This document shows positions 25,268-38,269 of a DNA stretch of 64,000 nt, piece by piece. The notes beneath the pieces were generated by a model. The model made no database searches, was not told where the DNA came from, and saw nothing but the letters and a program-made list of their open reading frames with translations. A program made the position numbers and the translations under genes. Position 1 is the stretch's first letter; each line of letters starts with the position of its first letter. The DNA lies in assembly GCF_007655135.1 (NCBI RefSeq), contig NC_045134.1:14776982-14840981 (forward strand), in the 5' to 3' direction. The stretch is from Punica granatum (lineage: Eukaryota > Streptophyta > Magnoliopsida > Myrtales > Lythraceae).

Positions 25268-27576
25268 ATGAGCACTGGTTTAAAGAAATCCTCTTTGAAT
25301 GATGGAGAGAAGATTTTAACATCTGAAGAGCAGCAGGCAAAGGTGTGTATCTCTGTAGTATGAACTGGTTTTATTCTCACTTGTGTGTTGGTTTGTTCCA
25401 ACAACAATCTCAGGCAAGGATTGACTTAGCTTACATTTCGTCCTGTTATCGTGTACAGATAAATGAGGTGAGAAGGTTGATTGGACAATTGCCACAGAAG
25501 TTGTCCATTTACTGTTCTGATGCGTCGATCGCGAGATATTTAAGTGCCCGGAATTGGAATGTGAAGAAAGCAACTAAAATGCTCAAAGATACCTTGAAAT
25601 GGAGATCTGACTATAAGCCTGAGGAGATCCGCTGGGTAATTTACAATTTTAGCTCTTGTAGAATAAATGCTTGGATAAAGTTCTTTTTGGTTCCATTGCG
25701 TGATTTATGGGAGTCCCATTCAGTAGAAAACATTTGAAACATCTATTGGCTTGCCAACTTTAAAAACCATTTCCTTATCAACAATACGAATTAACTCATA
25801 TTATATTTTTGTGGTATTAGATTTATATCAGTTTGACTTAAAGGGCACAACGAAGCGAAGCCTTCTTGGCAATCCAAACTTTTTCAAGTATTCTGATACT
25901 TGCATCCCTATCTTTTATGTACTTCCCTTGGCAGGAAGACATTGCTCATGAAGCAGAGACAGGGAAAATATATAGATCAAATTATATTGACAAACATGGT
26001 CGAACAGTTCTGATCATGAGGCCCAGTCGCCAGGTATTATCTCCTAACCACTGTTCTCGTGCACATGTAGCATAGGTTTGTTGCTGTAGTTCCCAATTTT
26101 ATTAGTTTGAAAAATGATCAAAGTTGAAAAGATAATAAGGAAAAAAGAAAAAAAAGCATTGTATGTCATTATGTCTTATGAATTGCAGTGCGACACTTGA
26201 TTTCCTCATTTTTTTTCCATGAGAAAATTGAAAGATAGAAATTCTCCCATATCTTCAGAACCATATTGACTCTTCTGTACAGAATAAATCATTTTTCTGT
26301 ATTCCAGATGCATCACGATAATTTTGTTTTCAAGGTTCTTAGTATGCTGGCCAGTGGCCATTATATTGATATATCGTGTTTCCTCCATGAATTTTGTTCT
26401 ACTCCAGAATTCGAAGTCTACGAGAGGGCAGATCAGGTACTTGGTGTATTGCATGGAGAATGCTATTCTAAATCTGCCCCCTGATCAAGAGCAGATGGTG
26501 TGGCTAATTGATTTCGAGGGGTTTAATATGTCGCACATATCGGTGAAGGTGACTCGGGAGACCGCCCGTGTGTTGCAGGATCACTACCCAGAACGCCTTG
26601 GCGTTGCGATACTTTACAACCCTCCGAAGTTCTTTGAACCATTCTTCACGGTACATATTTCATGAGAAATCGTCTTATTTTTACACAGTTCATGGTATGT
26701 TTCACAGCCGTTTTCGGGTAATGGTAATATTTATGCTGCAGTTTTTGAGGACAAGGAGCTTCTAGAAAGAAAATCATTTCTTTAAACTAGTAAAATTCTG
26801 TCCAGCAACTCCTTTTTGCATTACCAAACATGCACATGCATCGTTTTGTACAAATACCGATTTTTCCTGATGGTTTACCAAGAGCAACCTTAGTTGCTGC
26901 TGATGTATCTCTTGTATACATTGGTTTGACGTTATGTGCCCTAAAAATGAAACAAACCTGCAAGTTTTGCCCAAGAGCAAACATTCCAGGAGTCTGGTCC
27001 CAATCTGACCAGCTGATACAATCTGCATTGTAAAAAGATGGACTTGGATTTGAATTCTCTCAAAACTGGATCTCCCTTTTAGTTGAACATGAAGTGAAAA
27101 TTCTTTTGTTCCTTAGGTTTATTATTTCTTTGCAGGTAGTGAAGCCTTTTCTGGAGCCAAAAACCTACAAGAAGGTCAAGTTTGTGTACTCGGATGACCT
27201 TAACTCGAGGAAGATAATGGAAGACCTATTCGACATGGACAAGCTTGAGTCTGTTTTCGGTGGGAACGATACGTCGGGCTTTGAAATTGGAAAGTACGCG
27301 GAGAGGATGAGGGAAGATGACAAGAAGATACCAGGGTTTTGGACCCCAGGGACGAATCTTCCATCCCCAGCCTCAGAAGCTGTGATTGCTGCTTCCTTGG
27401 ATTCCGTCGCTTTGGAGTCCGACTCTGATTCCTCCAACAATGATAAGGCCGAGAATGTGGCTCTTCTCAGGATGGAGTCTGAGGAGATTGTCGAATCCAA
27501 TGATCATGCTGCGGAGACGGGTGCAGCCAATGAGAGGAATGTAGGTGGTGGCAGCGGAGCTGTACAGAGGACTTGA
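25268..27576 (+). CDS. SEC14-like CRAL-TRIO phosphatidylinositol transfer protein, complete, five coding exons
   Basis: Exons are 25268-25342, 25459-25635, 25935-26033, 26408-26650 and 27136-27576; each is a whole number of codons, with GT..AG introns between them, giving 344 aa. The CRAL-TRIO N-terminal domain is at about 40-85 (ARYLSARNWNVKKATKMLKD, LKWR). The lipid-binding domain is at about 95-265 (VWLIDFEGFN, VLQDHYPERLGVAILYNPPK, FVYSDDL). The C-terminal tail is acidic, serine-rich and disordered. SEC14 proteins exchange phosphatidylinositol and another lipid between membranes and stimulate phosphoinositide synthesis; the layout fits plant PITP3-like cytosolic members. The start MSTGLKKSS is chosen as the first ATG in frame with exon 1. 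All domains appear intact. Confidence 0.92.
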
Positions 27577-27784
27577 TCAATTAATTTTTATTCGATGTGT
27601 CAACCCGATAAGTTCGAGTTGACCATCTGACCATTTGACAGAGTAGGGTTAGGGATCATTGGATTGAGCCAAGTGACTATTTTTGGTTTTGGCCAGGCAT
27701 CTTCATTTTCCGATTGGGTTAAATTAGATATTTCCAGCCTGCTCTTTACTCTAAATGGATATTGAATAAGGCTTAAGCTCTCCC

Positions 27785-27785
<1 letters not shown>

Positions 27786-27821
<36 letters not shown>
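27786..27821 (+). repeat. 36-base poly-C run with CT-rich flank
   Basis: An uninterrupted run of 36 C sits about 210 bases after the SEC14-like stop codon, followed by CT repeats to about 27853. It probably lies in the 3' UTR. A run this long is easily miscounted in sequencing and could also be an assembly artefact. The next stretch, 27860-28770, has no recognisable feature. Confidence 0.8.
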
Positions 27822-27823
<2 letters not shown>

Positions 27824-28783
27824 TCCATCCCTCCCTCTCACTCTCTCTCTCTCGATTTTGTTTTTATCTCTGTGTGCAACTGTTCATAGGATGTCTATTT
27901 GCTCTTTGCTGTGGTTTTCCTTGCTAAAAACCTCTGTTCATAGAGAAGATTAGGCATTCACTTCTCAGACATTGCAGTGCAGTGTAGGAATTCCTTGTTG
28001 CTTGTGCAATGTTTCATTTTGCCTCTTGGTGAAGTTCACATTTAGAAACTTTATACATGCCGTTGGAAATATATGCTCTCCTATCTCAGTGACGAACAGT
28101 TCGATGCAGTAACTTTTACGTTACTGTCATCATGCCTCCTCATGGGTCACTGTACAAGACACTGGTAGGTTAATATGGTGTAAAAGACAAGTTTGCAAAG
28201 ACGCAATCTCCCTCCAAATCCCTCCGAAAAGTACGGACGTCGAGGCCAAAACTGATTTGGCAGTTTTTACTGTGCAGTATTTGCAAAAAAACTTGTAGCA
28301 AGAAGGTTTTCGATACATGTTGCATCGGAGTCAAGTAGGGCCTCTTAGTTTGGCTAAACTGCTCTAAGAGGACTCGGTCTGTGCAGTGCAGGTCTGGATA
28401 GTGATCTACATTGCAGAGATTATCGTGGGAAAGGTCGTTTAGTGCGCTAATAACATGAGACGCAGGCAATTTTGAAAAGGCATAAGGTATCATTGCAATG
28501 CATTGCGCCTGAAGAGATCAGTCAGAAAGCCAACGTTGAGGACCTCAGATTTCGAAAAATGCTCTTTTTCTCGTACTCAGTTACGTTCTAGAGTACTAAG
28601 GTTTTCGAAATTGTTTAAACTAGGTTTAGTTTGCTGCTATTATTAGTATGTTGACTCATTTTCGTAACGGGTACAGTAGAACCATGAAAGCTCGGTACAA
28701 TCTTGTAGGTACCCAAAAATTCTGAAACCATAATGTCCAAAAAGCAATTTCATTTTAATGAATATATTGTGTAATATAATTTT

Positions 28784-29725
28784 GAGTTAAATGCATTTTG
28801 CCCCCTAACCTATGCGGTGAGTTTGAGTTTGTCCCCTAACCTTCAAATTTTTGCGAAGTACCCACTGACCTTACCGGAAAATAAGCAGGATGCCCCCTTA
28901 ATTAAATTCCGATCAAAATTTTGGCCGAAAGATGCACACATCACTCACATGTCATATTAAGTATGGTAAAATCGTTAATTGATTACCTAAAACTATAAGA
29001 AAACGAAAAGAACAATTGAATTTGGGAATTAGGGCACAATCCTCCTCCACCTGGTGCCTTCTCATATCCTTGCAGATTGAGGAATGTCAAATTGGAAAAG
29101 AAAAGAAAAGAAATAATCAATTCTTTTTCTTTTTATCTCTATCAAAAAGAAAAATTAGAAATCTCATAAATTACTTCAGCTATGGACTCCACCATTTTGA
29201 CAAATATATGATGTGATCAGCATATTGGAATTAAATTTTGCGTTGCGAGAGCAATATTTTTTACTGTACTGCAAATAATCGTAGACAATGGAGTGTTTAC
29301 ACCTAAGGATAATTTACTTGACCAAATAAAAATTTAGCTTCAAATGGTGGATCTCACACTTGGAGTGTTTTTGCTCCTTTTTAGCAACAATACCTCTAAC
29401 TGTCATAGGCGTGGAACTAGAATTTATTGTTCCTCACTCTGCAAGGATATGAGAAGGCAGCGGGGGAAGGAAGATCATGCCCTAATTTCAAATTTCAATT
29501 GCTTTTTTCATTTTCTTTTAATTGTAGGTAATCAATTAACGATTTTACCATTTTTAAAATTACATGGGAGTGTCGTGTGTCATCTTTTACTGGAATTTTG
29601 AACGGAAATTGGTTGAGGGGACACCTTGCATATTTTTCAATAAGGTCGGTGGGTACTCCGCAAAAAGTTGAAGGTTAGGGGTAAATCCAAACTCACCTCA
29701 TAAGTTGGGGGGCAAAATGCACTTC
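28784..29725. mobile_element. foldback MITE FB6 with 9-bp target duplication
   Basis: A 942-bp element. The flanks are identical, TATAATTTT at 28775-28783 and 29726-29734. The left end GAGTTAAATGCATTTTGCCC mirrors the right end (complement begins GAAGTGCATTTTGCCC). The arms are about 160 bases: TAACCTTCAA, GTACCCAC.GACCTTA and AAATTCCG. Non-palindromic filler of about 600 bases lies between them, and its short open frames match no family. Confidence 0.88.
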
Positions 29726-30073
29726 TATAATTTTTCTAGAAGTATATCTAATAATATCACGACACATGGGGAGAAATCTATACAATTAAAATCAAAAGTA
29801 TTAGCAACCATTCCAATCAACATAACCTACCTCCTCTCTTAAAATTTATGTTATCTATATCTGCATTATTATCAAGAAGGAAAGCAGTTAATTGGTATAA
29901 CTTTTTTTTCCTCCCAAAAAATATCACTTATAAAATAATATAATTAATTAAACACTATAAGATTAGGTGAAATCGAAGGATAATTTAGTAAATAGATTTT
30001 CACCAACCATCAACTTCTCCATTTCACTCTCTAGTCCCATATTTTCTCTATCCTATCCCTCCCCAACGTTACC

Positions 30074-30598
30074 CAGTGTTATCAGAACTGAACCGGATGT
30101 TGAACCAGTCGAGATATGAATTCACGGGTTCGATGGGTCGGACCGCACGTTTAATTAAAAATTATATAATACATAATTATTATAAAAAAGTATGATGAAT
30201 AAAATAAATACACAATAAATTAAATAATCATTCCTAATTAACAAAAGAAAATATTCACCCAAGCCCTTCTCTTTTTTGTGACTATGTAAATCATAATTAT
30301 GCTTCTCGTTGAGTGTCAAAAAGAAAAATTTGGAACAAAAACAGAGAAAAAGTGGCTCCAACATAAATGGTTATGGCGCAAGCATTGAAGAAGAGAGGAA
30401 TCTAAGGTCTTGTGTTCGAGCCGCTTTCCGCACATTTCATTTTTCTTAATAAAAAGGACCGATTAGAGGCGGTCTAGTTTGTTTGGGTTTGGTGGGTTCA
30501 CATTAAAACTGGTTGGTTCTATGGGTTGGCCGACCTAAATATGCAGATTGGGTCCACAAACATAATCGAACCGGTCCGGTCTGATTATGATAACACTG
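30074..30598. mobile_element. non-autonomous hAT-like element
   Basis: A 525-bp element with perfect 11-base terminal inverted repeats CAGTGTTATCA..TGATAACACTG and an identical 8-bp flank ACGTTACC on both sides (30066-30073, 30599-30606). An 8-bp target duplication with CAG-type ends is the hAT signature. Inside, the subterminal GAACCGG motifs are also inverted. At 30368-30422, ATGGCGCAAGCATTG and TGTTCGAGCCGC resemble tRNA A and B boxes, so a SINE piece may be embedded. There is no transposase. Confidence 0.85.
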
Positions 30599-30646
30599 AC
30601 GTTACCTCTCTTATCTCTCTCCTCACCGTCTCTCAAATTAATTTTA

Positions 30647-30963
30647 GAGTAAATTTCGATGACACCCTCTATAGTTAGTAAAATGCTCAGCGACACCAAT
30701 TCCTTTCAAAATCAGCCACACACCACCCATCCTTTTACTGATTTATACTGTTTTTCTCGGTAAATCGGGGCAGATTTGGCTCTGATAGAGAAATCAAGTA
30801 ATGGATCAATTTGTGTTGTTTCGTGACATGGGATTCATGTGGCAAAATGAATGTTATCTTAATACCACGTCAGCGAAATGAGGGTGGTATGTGGCTAATT
30901 TTTTAAAAGAAGGGTATCGCTGTCCATTTCACAAAATATAGCATGTATCTTCGAAATTTACCC
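30647..30963. mobile_element. foldback MITE FB7 with 9-bp target duplication
   Basis: A 317-bp element with ends GAGTAAATTTCGATGACACC and the complement of CTTCGAAATTTACCC. The identical flanks are TTAATTTTA (30638-30646, 30964-30972). The right half has CCACGTCAGCG, the complement of the GCTGACGTGG motif seen in FB1, FB2 and FB4. There is no coding content. It lies only 49 bases after the hAT-like element. Confidence 0.88.
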
Positions 30964-30972
30964 TTAATTTTA

Positions 30973-31925
30973 TTATTTAATATTGAAATTAATAAAGTTA
31001 TGTTTTATAATCTTTGCAAATAAAAAATATATATGTTATAAGTGCGAGAAAGATAATTATACATTTTGAAAAATTATGAATGAACAAAAAAAGATAATGC
31101 CAGATTAGACGTATTATGTGTATGAGTCTCGTGAATGTTCTAAATTATCTATTCACAAAAAGAGGAAAAAAAAGAAGGTGTCTACTTATAGAGCGACGTA
31201 TCAACGCTGCGTGTGGTGAGGAACATAAAAGACTGAAAACATATTATACATGATTGCAGGACTGATTGAATCTAAGTAATTTAGTAACAAATTAAATTAA
31301 TAGGAATTATAGTTTGAAAGGCAATTTGGTGATATTAAGTGAATTTGAAATATTGCTTAAAGTGAAAATAAAGGGGGAAAAAGAAGATGGACGTTAGAGA
31401 AAGGAGAAAGGTGGGGATGGGGAGAGATGGCGTGTGGGTGAGAAAAAATAGGAGAAATTATGTGGTTGTTTTAGTAAAATTACAACTATAACCTAATTAA
31501 GTAATTGTTATTTGAATACATTTTCTTAAAGGTCTTTCTGAAAAGTGAAAATGAGATGACAGTTATTTTTCGGCCTTTATAATGTTAGAGATATATTCTG
31601 CCAGCCGCCACAATTTCCCACCAAAGGTCTTCTGATTTTATGAGCTAGACGTACTTCGAAGGACCAAACCATCTCTGTCTGATTTGAAACTTTTTTTTTG
31701 TATGCCCTAATTTCCGAAAGTTCAACGAATTTTGATTAATTCATCTGATTTGAAGCCTTTTACTTCTTCGATCTTATCAATCAAGATAAAAGAAAATAAT
31801 AATAATCCTCCTAAATGATGATCCTAAAGGTCTTCATGATGATCAAGTAATATCCTTGGATGTTGATGTACTTAACCTATATCATTTTAAGTTGTCAAGA
31901 TGATTTTCAGGAAGATTATTAATTA
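30973..31925. other. AT-rich spacer
   Basis: No gene, repeat boundary or RNA feature is recognised. Confidence 0.5.
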
Positions 31926-34022
31926 CTAGGTTTAGACCCGCGCGTTGCACGAGTGTGTAAAAAATTTATAAAATCTAGCTTATTCAACTTTTATGGAGAA
32001 ATGTTTTAATTTATTTAGAGTATTTTCTTCAGATTTCATATAATATTTAAATTTTAAGTAGAAATGTTTTAATTTATTCAAGTTTTTGGAAAAAAATTAC
32101 ATTTTTTAAGAAATATTAATATTATTTAAAAATCGAGAAGTTTGTTTCATTTTTCAATATAATAATTAATTATAATTGAGTAATTGAAAAGTCACTCAAT
32201 CATGAGTAGGGTATTAGAAAAAGGTTAATGTTCCTTCTCCAACTTCCTTCCTCTCCAAATTCATGAGAAATGGAACTAACCAAACCTTGGGTGTTGTGGG
32301 GAGAAAGGATGCTCTACAAAAAAATTGGGAAACTTGGGTTGATTGTTGTGGGGGTGAAAAAGACCATAGGGCGGGAAACATGAAAAGTTAAGGGGGAAAA
32401 AAGAAATGGGAAATTAATTGGCGGGAATATAATATGTTTGAAAGGAAATTAATTGGTGGAGATGGATCGATACAAAGTTCTGAGAAGCGAAGAGGCAAAT
32501 AGCCATGACGTTAGGGTTTGCAAATGGTGGCGGGAATACAATGTTACATGAAAGGGAAATTAATGGCGGAGATGAATTAATGCAATGTTCCAAGCATGCG
32601 ACGAGTCAAATAACCATAAGCTGAGGGATTGCAAATGGAAGCGTTTAGCAAGCGCTTTTCGACTTTTATATATACTAGTCATGGAGCTCGTGCGCAGAGT
32701 ACTTCCACAAACTTGAAAAAGTATATATAATAAAAAATTTAAAAGAAAAACTCCTTCGAAAATCATAATTGAAAAAAAGAATAAAATAAATAAACACCTT
32801 TGGGTTTGGGGTAGCAACACCTTTCGAGAAATGAAACTTCTATCACAAATCTTAAAAAAATGAGAAAAAAGTAAAAAATTAGAGGAAAATAAATGAAAAT
32901 TTTAGATAAAAATGAGAGATAAAAATCAAAGTATAAATTTAATCAACTAACTTGCATCTAGGGATAAATATACATTTCAAGAGATCGCGTTTAGTTGTAG
33001 ATGTATGAGCTGAATAAACACATGTTTATATATATGATAATTCATATTTATAACTACCACACAAAATCTAGATAAAATGTAATTTGATTTATTTTCCTTT
33101 TTTCGGTGAACAAATCTGATTTGTGAAAGGAAAATATAATTTATATATCTATAAAATATTATCTAATCTATTTTAAAAATAGATATCCATAAAAACATAG
33201 AACTTATATACTTTTTCTTCCTATATGTATACTAAAGGTTGTCCACATAACCATATATCAATATGTTTATATTATGTGTGAATATATATTAATATTTTAT
33301 TTATTTTGATGTTAATATTTACGTGATGAAATATTACTTTTTATTTTAAAAATTTAAAATTATTAAAAAATATCTATATATGATAAAATATTCTCATTTA
33401 TTTCAAATACATTCTTGTTATATAAATTATAAAAATTAAAGAAATTAGATTTTATGATGAGATAACTTTAAAAAATATTTTTAATTAAAAATAATTCAGA
33501 AAATAAAAACTTAAAAAACTCCTTTCAGAAAATATATGCTAATATATACCTATTTTGATGTTAATATTGATGGGATGAAAAATTTATTATTAAATAATAT
33601 CTATATATAATAAAATATTCTCATTTATTTTAAATACTTTATGTTATATGAATTATAAAAATTAAAAAAAATCAAGAAATTGGATTTTATTATGAGATAT
33701 CTTAAAAAAGAATTATCAAAAATAATTTCGAAAATAAAAATTAAAAACATAAAAATTTCCATTCGGAAATTTCATATTGCTTTCGATTAGGGATAACTAT
33801 AATATCCAAAAGATTTGTGATATTCTCGTCTTTTTAAATGAATATTGTAATCGAAAATTATTCCGGAATACTTTGTTGTTAATTTTATAATAAAATATAA
33901 TTTAAAATTTTAAGAACTCAAAAAACTGAGAAAGTTTCACTAAGAAACATAGCGTTATGAGACCGTATGGCCGGGCTCACCTCGTATCTTGCTTTCATAT
34001 ATATATATATATAGATAATCGA
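31926..34022 (-). mobile_element. non-autonomous Helitron A, interrupted by Helitron B
   Basis: On the minus strand the 3' end is CTAG (31926-31929) followed by the target T. It is preceded by the hairpin CGTGC-AAC-GCGCG. The body carries a 95-110-bp tandem duplication at about 32440-32642. The 5' side reads TATATATAAAAGTCG next to 32674, and beyond Helitron B the outer bases (34016-34022) supply the TC start. The joint 5' end is inferred. No Rep or helicase sequence is present. Confidence 0.55.
32675..34015 (-). mobile_element. non-autonomous Helitron B, nested in A
   Basis: 1341 bp on the minus strand. The 5' end is TCTATATATATATATATATG at 34015 preceded by A, and the 3' end is CTAG at 32675-32678 followed by T, matching the A/T insertion rule. 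It contains a diverged tandem duplication with a period near 249 bp (TTTTGATGTTAATATT at 33304 and 33553). It is very AT-rich with no coding region. Confidence 0.65.
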
Positions 34023-35663
34023 TCCATTAGGAGGATTCAGCAAAATCCTCTCGAAACCGATCTGCAAAAAACAATTTGGGCTGGCCACCAGAATTTATTG
34101 ATGGGCCTACAGATGGGCTGAACCACAGTCTTCTTCTCCAACAACAGTCTTCTTTTAGCTTCAGCCCAATTAGCCTTTAATTTCCGATGTACATTGGGGG
34201 AACATTTTATGGTTTGGAAGCAGATTGCCGGAAACAGTTATGCACGTTGCATTCAGCCAGCCTAATCCCGACAGACATGCTCGACATGAGCATCTTACTT
34301 ATACATTGCCCGCTAACTTGTTATAGAATTTTCGGTGTGAATTCTGGTATTCGAAAACTCAGTTAGATCCCGATTAATCCAGTCAAACCAGGTTGGCTCA
34401 TGAGAACCTAAAAATCTGTCAATTATAATTATAGATATAAAATAAATACTATCATTACATTTTTAATTTTATTAATATTCTTATAACTTTTGAAAAATAC
34501 AGTTCGATTTTATATTTGCCATCCTTATTAATAAAAGAGAAGAAGAAGAAGGTGACGCTAATTCGTTGACCGTTGGCATCGGTGAAGAAGAAATTGGTGT
34601 GTGATGCGAGGAACGGATCGAATTGTGCATTTGAGCTCTTAACAATTTCCAGAGGGTCCATTAGTTTCCTCTGTACCACATATATAGCCATCATGTCATA
34701 TTCATTCTCATTAATACACCATCCCTTCTATTTCTGACCGGAGCGATGAAAACAAGGGAATGGTACTATATTGTTTTCGCCATTAATTATTTAGCTTTTG
34801 GGAACAATCCAAATAACTCTTCAAGACCCTAAAAAGCTAGCTAGTTTTGCTCTACCTGGATCTCATTTGTCCAATTCATGCAAATAATTACCAGCAAAGC
34901 TTATTATCCAGTGATTCCGATCTTATTCCCAAATGATTTAGTAACCTGAAGGTCTCAAATTCAAATACCATCTATGTATCTGTGTGAAAACATTTGATAG
35001 AAGTGTGCTCTTTGCTTAGACTTTAGGAATACCAGTTTCTGTGAACTATACTAAATCTTTGGTGGTGCTACGCTGACGAGCAGTGTTTGCGTTGATTTTT
35101 CAATTTGTCTGATATGTTCATGGTTAAACACGAACATTCCATAACTGGGGATGGCAAGATCATCATTATTGTTGTCCACTATTTTATTCAGAAAAAAAAA
35201 TCATGCATATAATTTGTGGAAGTGCTACCATCCCAAACAATAATTTTAATGTATTCATCTACCATGATCTAAGATTTTGAATTATTGGCAGTGATCTCCT
35301 TAAACTTTCACCTAATTTTGTAGTTCGTAACTGAGTCTACCTGAACGACCACCTCGCATTGCATCGCGAACCTTTACTGAACTGAGCACCGACTGAATTA
35401 TGAACCTTACTTGTCTACTGTCTTCTACATTATTCTCTGCTAAGTTAGCAGTGTAGTCATCCAACAAACATCCAGTTAAAATGTTATATTTAGTAAAATA
35501 GAAACAGATCTATCCGTGCTTCTGAGAAAAAAAAACCCAAGAAAATGGATCTTATTGGTTGAGAAGTGAAACCTCATTGGATTGATCGATGTTGGACTAT
35601 GCAAAAAAAAAAAAAACAAAAAGGAGGACCACCTCCGTCCATATAATAATAATTAATTTGGTG

Positions 35664-35701
<38 letters not shown>

Positions 35702-36042
35702 AGACCCATAAAACTAAGATATAAAATAAAAATGTAAATAAAAAAACACGTATAATTTTATCAATAAAAATTAAATCTGAAATTTTTTAAATTTGAATAG
35801 TCTTATGTCACATCTCGGTGGTGCAGTAACTCCTTAGCATACAAAACTTTCTCCTATACTACATTTCCTATCGATGTGGAACTTTCAATCTTCAGATTTC
35901 TTTTCTTTTCATGAAAAATTTAAGTGGTCCCTTTAAGTTCTTTTCTAGAGCCTCAAATAATAATAATTATTGTAGAGTAATAATTATTATTTTGGTTAGC
36001 TTCATCTATCTAAATCGAGAGTGGCAGCTGAATTTCCTACAA
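34023..36042. other. spacer with microsatellite and possible SINE
   Basis: GTCTCAAATTCAAATACC at about 34950 looks like a SINE B-box region (about 34925-35030, plus strand). A (TA)n run lies at 35668-35697. A 79-codon minus-strand frame at 34455-34694 matches no family I know and has no clear splice partners. No gene is called. Confidence 0.45.
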
Positions 36043-36689
36043 CTAGCTAATTGATATCCGCACGTTACACGGTAACCTTTTATTTTTTTATTTTTAATAA
36101 AATTAGATTATGAACACATATAACTTATAAATGAATTTATATAGAAAAATGGGTAGTCACATCGTTAAAATCATAATGACAATAAATAGATATGTACATT
36201 GGTCATATGAAGTGAACATTATACTTTTAGAGAGATCATAATCCTACAGTATATACAGGTGCTTATGAAAAGTGAAGATATAGTGTAGGAATGTAGAAAA
36301 AACATTATGAATAAAAGATGAATGATAAAATGAATTTTTATGGTATTTATATGGATTTTAGTACATTAAACTTGATAAATATCACATATTTCAAAGATTC
36401 TTTCTAATTATTGAGGAAACTATTAATTTTTCAAAAAATCTTTAATTATATACTCTACATGCAAATAACATAGACGAATTTCTAGTCTTCGTTCAATATA
36501 ACAAATAGACAAATGTATGAATCTATTCAAAGAGTTCAATTATCGAAACTGTAGTCAAGAAGACACTCAACCACGAATTGAGAGTTAACAAATGGAGTTC
36601 TCAAGACTCGCACTACACTCAACCATGAGCTGAGGATCGGCAAATGAAGCTCCCTCAATTTAAGCTTTAGTTTTTATATATTATAATGA
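36043..36689 (-). mobile_element. non-autonomous Helitron C
   Basis: 647 bp on the minus strand. It starts TCATTATAATATATAAAAAC at 36689 (preceded by A) and ends CTAG at 36043 (followed by T). A decayed CCGTG-TAA-CGTGCGG hairpin lies about 20 bases before the end. It includes a short internal repeat of the phrase ACTCAACCA. It is non-coding. Confidence 0.62.
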
Positions 36690-36736
36690 TGACATTTATG
36701 CATTTTCTCTAATAAAGGTGTCATTATTATTATACA

Positions 36737-38171
36737 CTAGTTAGTCGTCCGTGCTTTGCATGGGTTGGTTAGATAAATTTGTTTCGCAAGGTTAAATTAA
36801 TATTGAAAATTAATTCAAGTTTTGCACTTTTTATTTAGGTGCATCTAGAAATGTGAGTATGGTACATTCTTTTTGGAATGTATTTAACTAATTAAAGTTA
36901 AAAGGAGGTCATGCATGATATACTTGGATTCATAATCAACTAATTAATAATATTATGTCAATAACAAAGTTAATATCCACCTTTAATAAATAAAAAAAAT
37001 TGAAAAAGAAAGCTTGATGTAATACTTATAAATGATGAAGTTTTAATATATATACATATATATACATATTTGAAAAAATATATATGAAATTAAGTTTATG
37101 ACAATATAAATATTTACCCCTATTAACCACATACGAGTAAAACTTGTAATGTTTACATTGTCTGTAGCTATGATGATTTTTTTAAAAAACAATTGACTAT
37201 ACTTCATTTATTTAAATACTAAGGTTGAATCTTTTTAATATTTAACCCCATTAACTGCATATGATAAAATTCATGTATGTTGATAGATATACAGATGTGA
37301 TGAAATTTTTAAATTTAATTGACTGTTTACTTAAATCCTACGATTGAATCTTTTTAACCTATATATTATTATTTACTTTGAAATAAAACTACAGACTATA
37401 TGAAAGTAGTTTCTCAGATATTTATTTTCTTTCAATATTCTATTAAGATAAAATTGCATATTATATTAAAGTAGTCTTTAATATATTTATTTTCTTTCAA
37501 TATTCTATTAAAGTTTTGTAGGTAGTACATTATCAAATATAGAATTTATAATTGAAGAGTTTGAGCAAATAATTCATGTAACATACTTCATTTACATAAT
37601 CACAATCATCAATCTAATTTACAAAAAAGAAAACTTAAAATCCTAAAAATTTAAAATATTTAGCTTTTAATTAATGAAAAAGTAATAATAATAAAATCTA
37701 TAAATTTGTAAAGTTAGTATCAAGCTTTTTTTTTATTCGCAATCACATTTAATGTATTAAGTTTTGTGAGTTTGAATAATTTTCGATAAAATGGATTCAA
37801 TATGAGATTTTTTATTGAACTTTTATAAAGCTAACAATGATTTTAAATTTTATTTTTAAATTCTAAATAATTCTAAATTTCCTTAAAATTGTGATAATTA
37901 TTTACTAATGAAATCCTTAAAATTATGAATATATATATACCTGTGAAATAGCGATAAGGGATTGATATATTTTTTGGATATATTTATTTCTTTATTGACA
38001 ATAATAATTATTATTTAAGTTCTATATTGTATATTAATTTATAAAGACATTTACTATTGGATATATTTATTTATTTATTTGCTATAATAATAATTATTTA
38101 ATTTCTATATTTACTATTCCACCCCTTTTTATTAGGGTGGATACAACTTTATATATACATACATATATAGA
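36737..38171 (-). mobile_element. non-autonomous Helitron D
   Basis: 1435 bp on the minus strand. It starts TCTATATATGTATG at 38171 and ends CTAG at 36737-36740 followed by T. The 3' hairpin CCATGC-AAA-GCACGG has one mismatch. Two internal tandem duplications are visible: a period near 125 bp at about 37110-37360 and one near 75 bp at about 37380-37510. There is no Rep/helicase frame. Only 47 bases separate it from Helitron C. Confidence 0.65.
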
Positions 38172-38269
38172 TAGATTGAATCTAAATTCTGTAGATATGA
38201 ACAGAAAGAAATGCAATGTCATCCAATACAAAATGTAATCATTTTTTCTCTTTTTCAGGTTTTTCAGGT

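Noticed and set aside
34455..34694. 79-codon minus-strand frame considered as an exon
   Set aside because: Part of it reads like a protein, but I recognise no family and could not find adjoining exons with matching frame.
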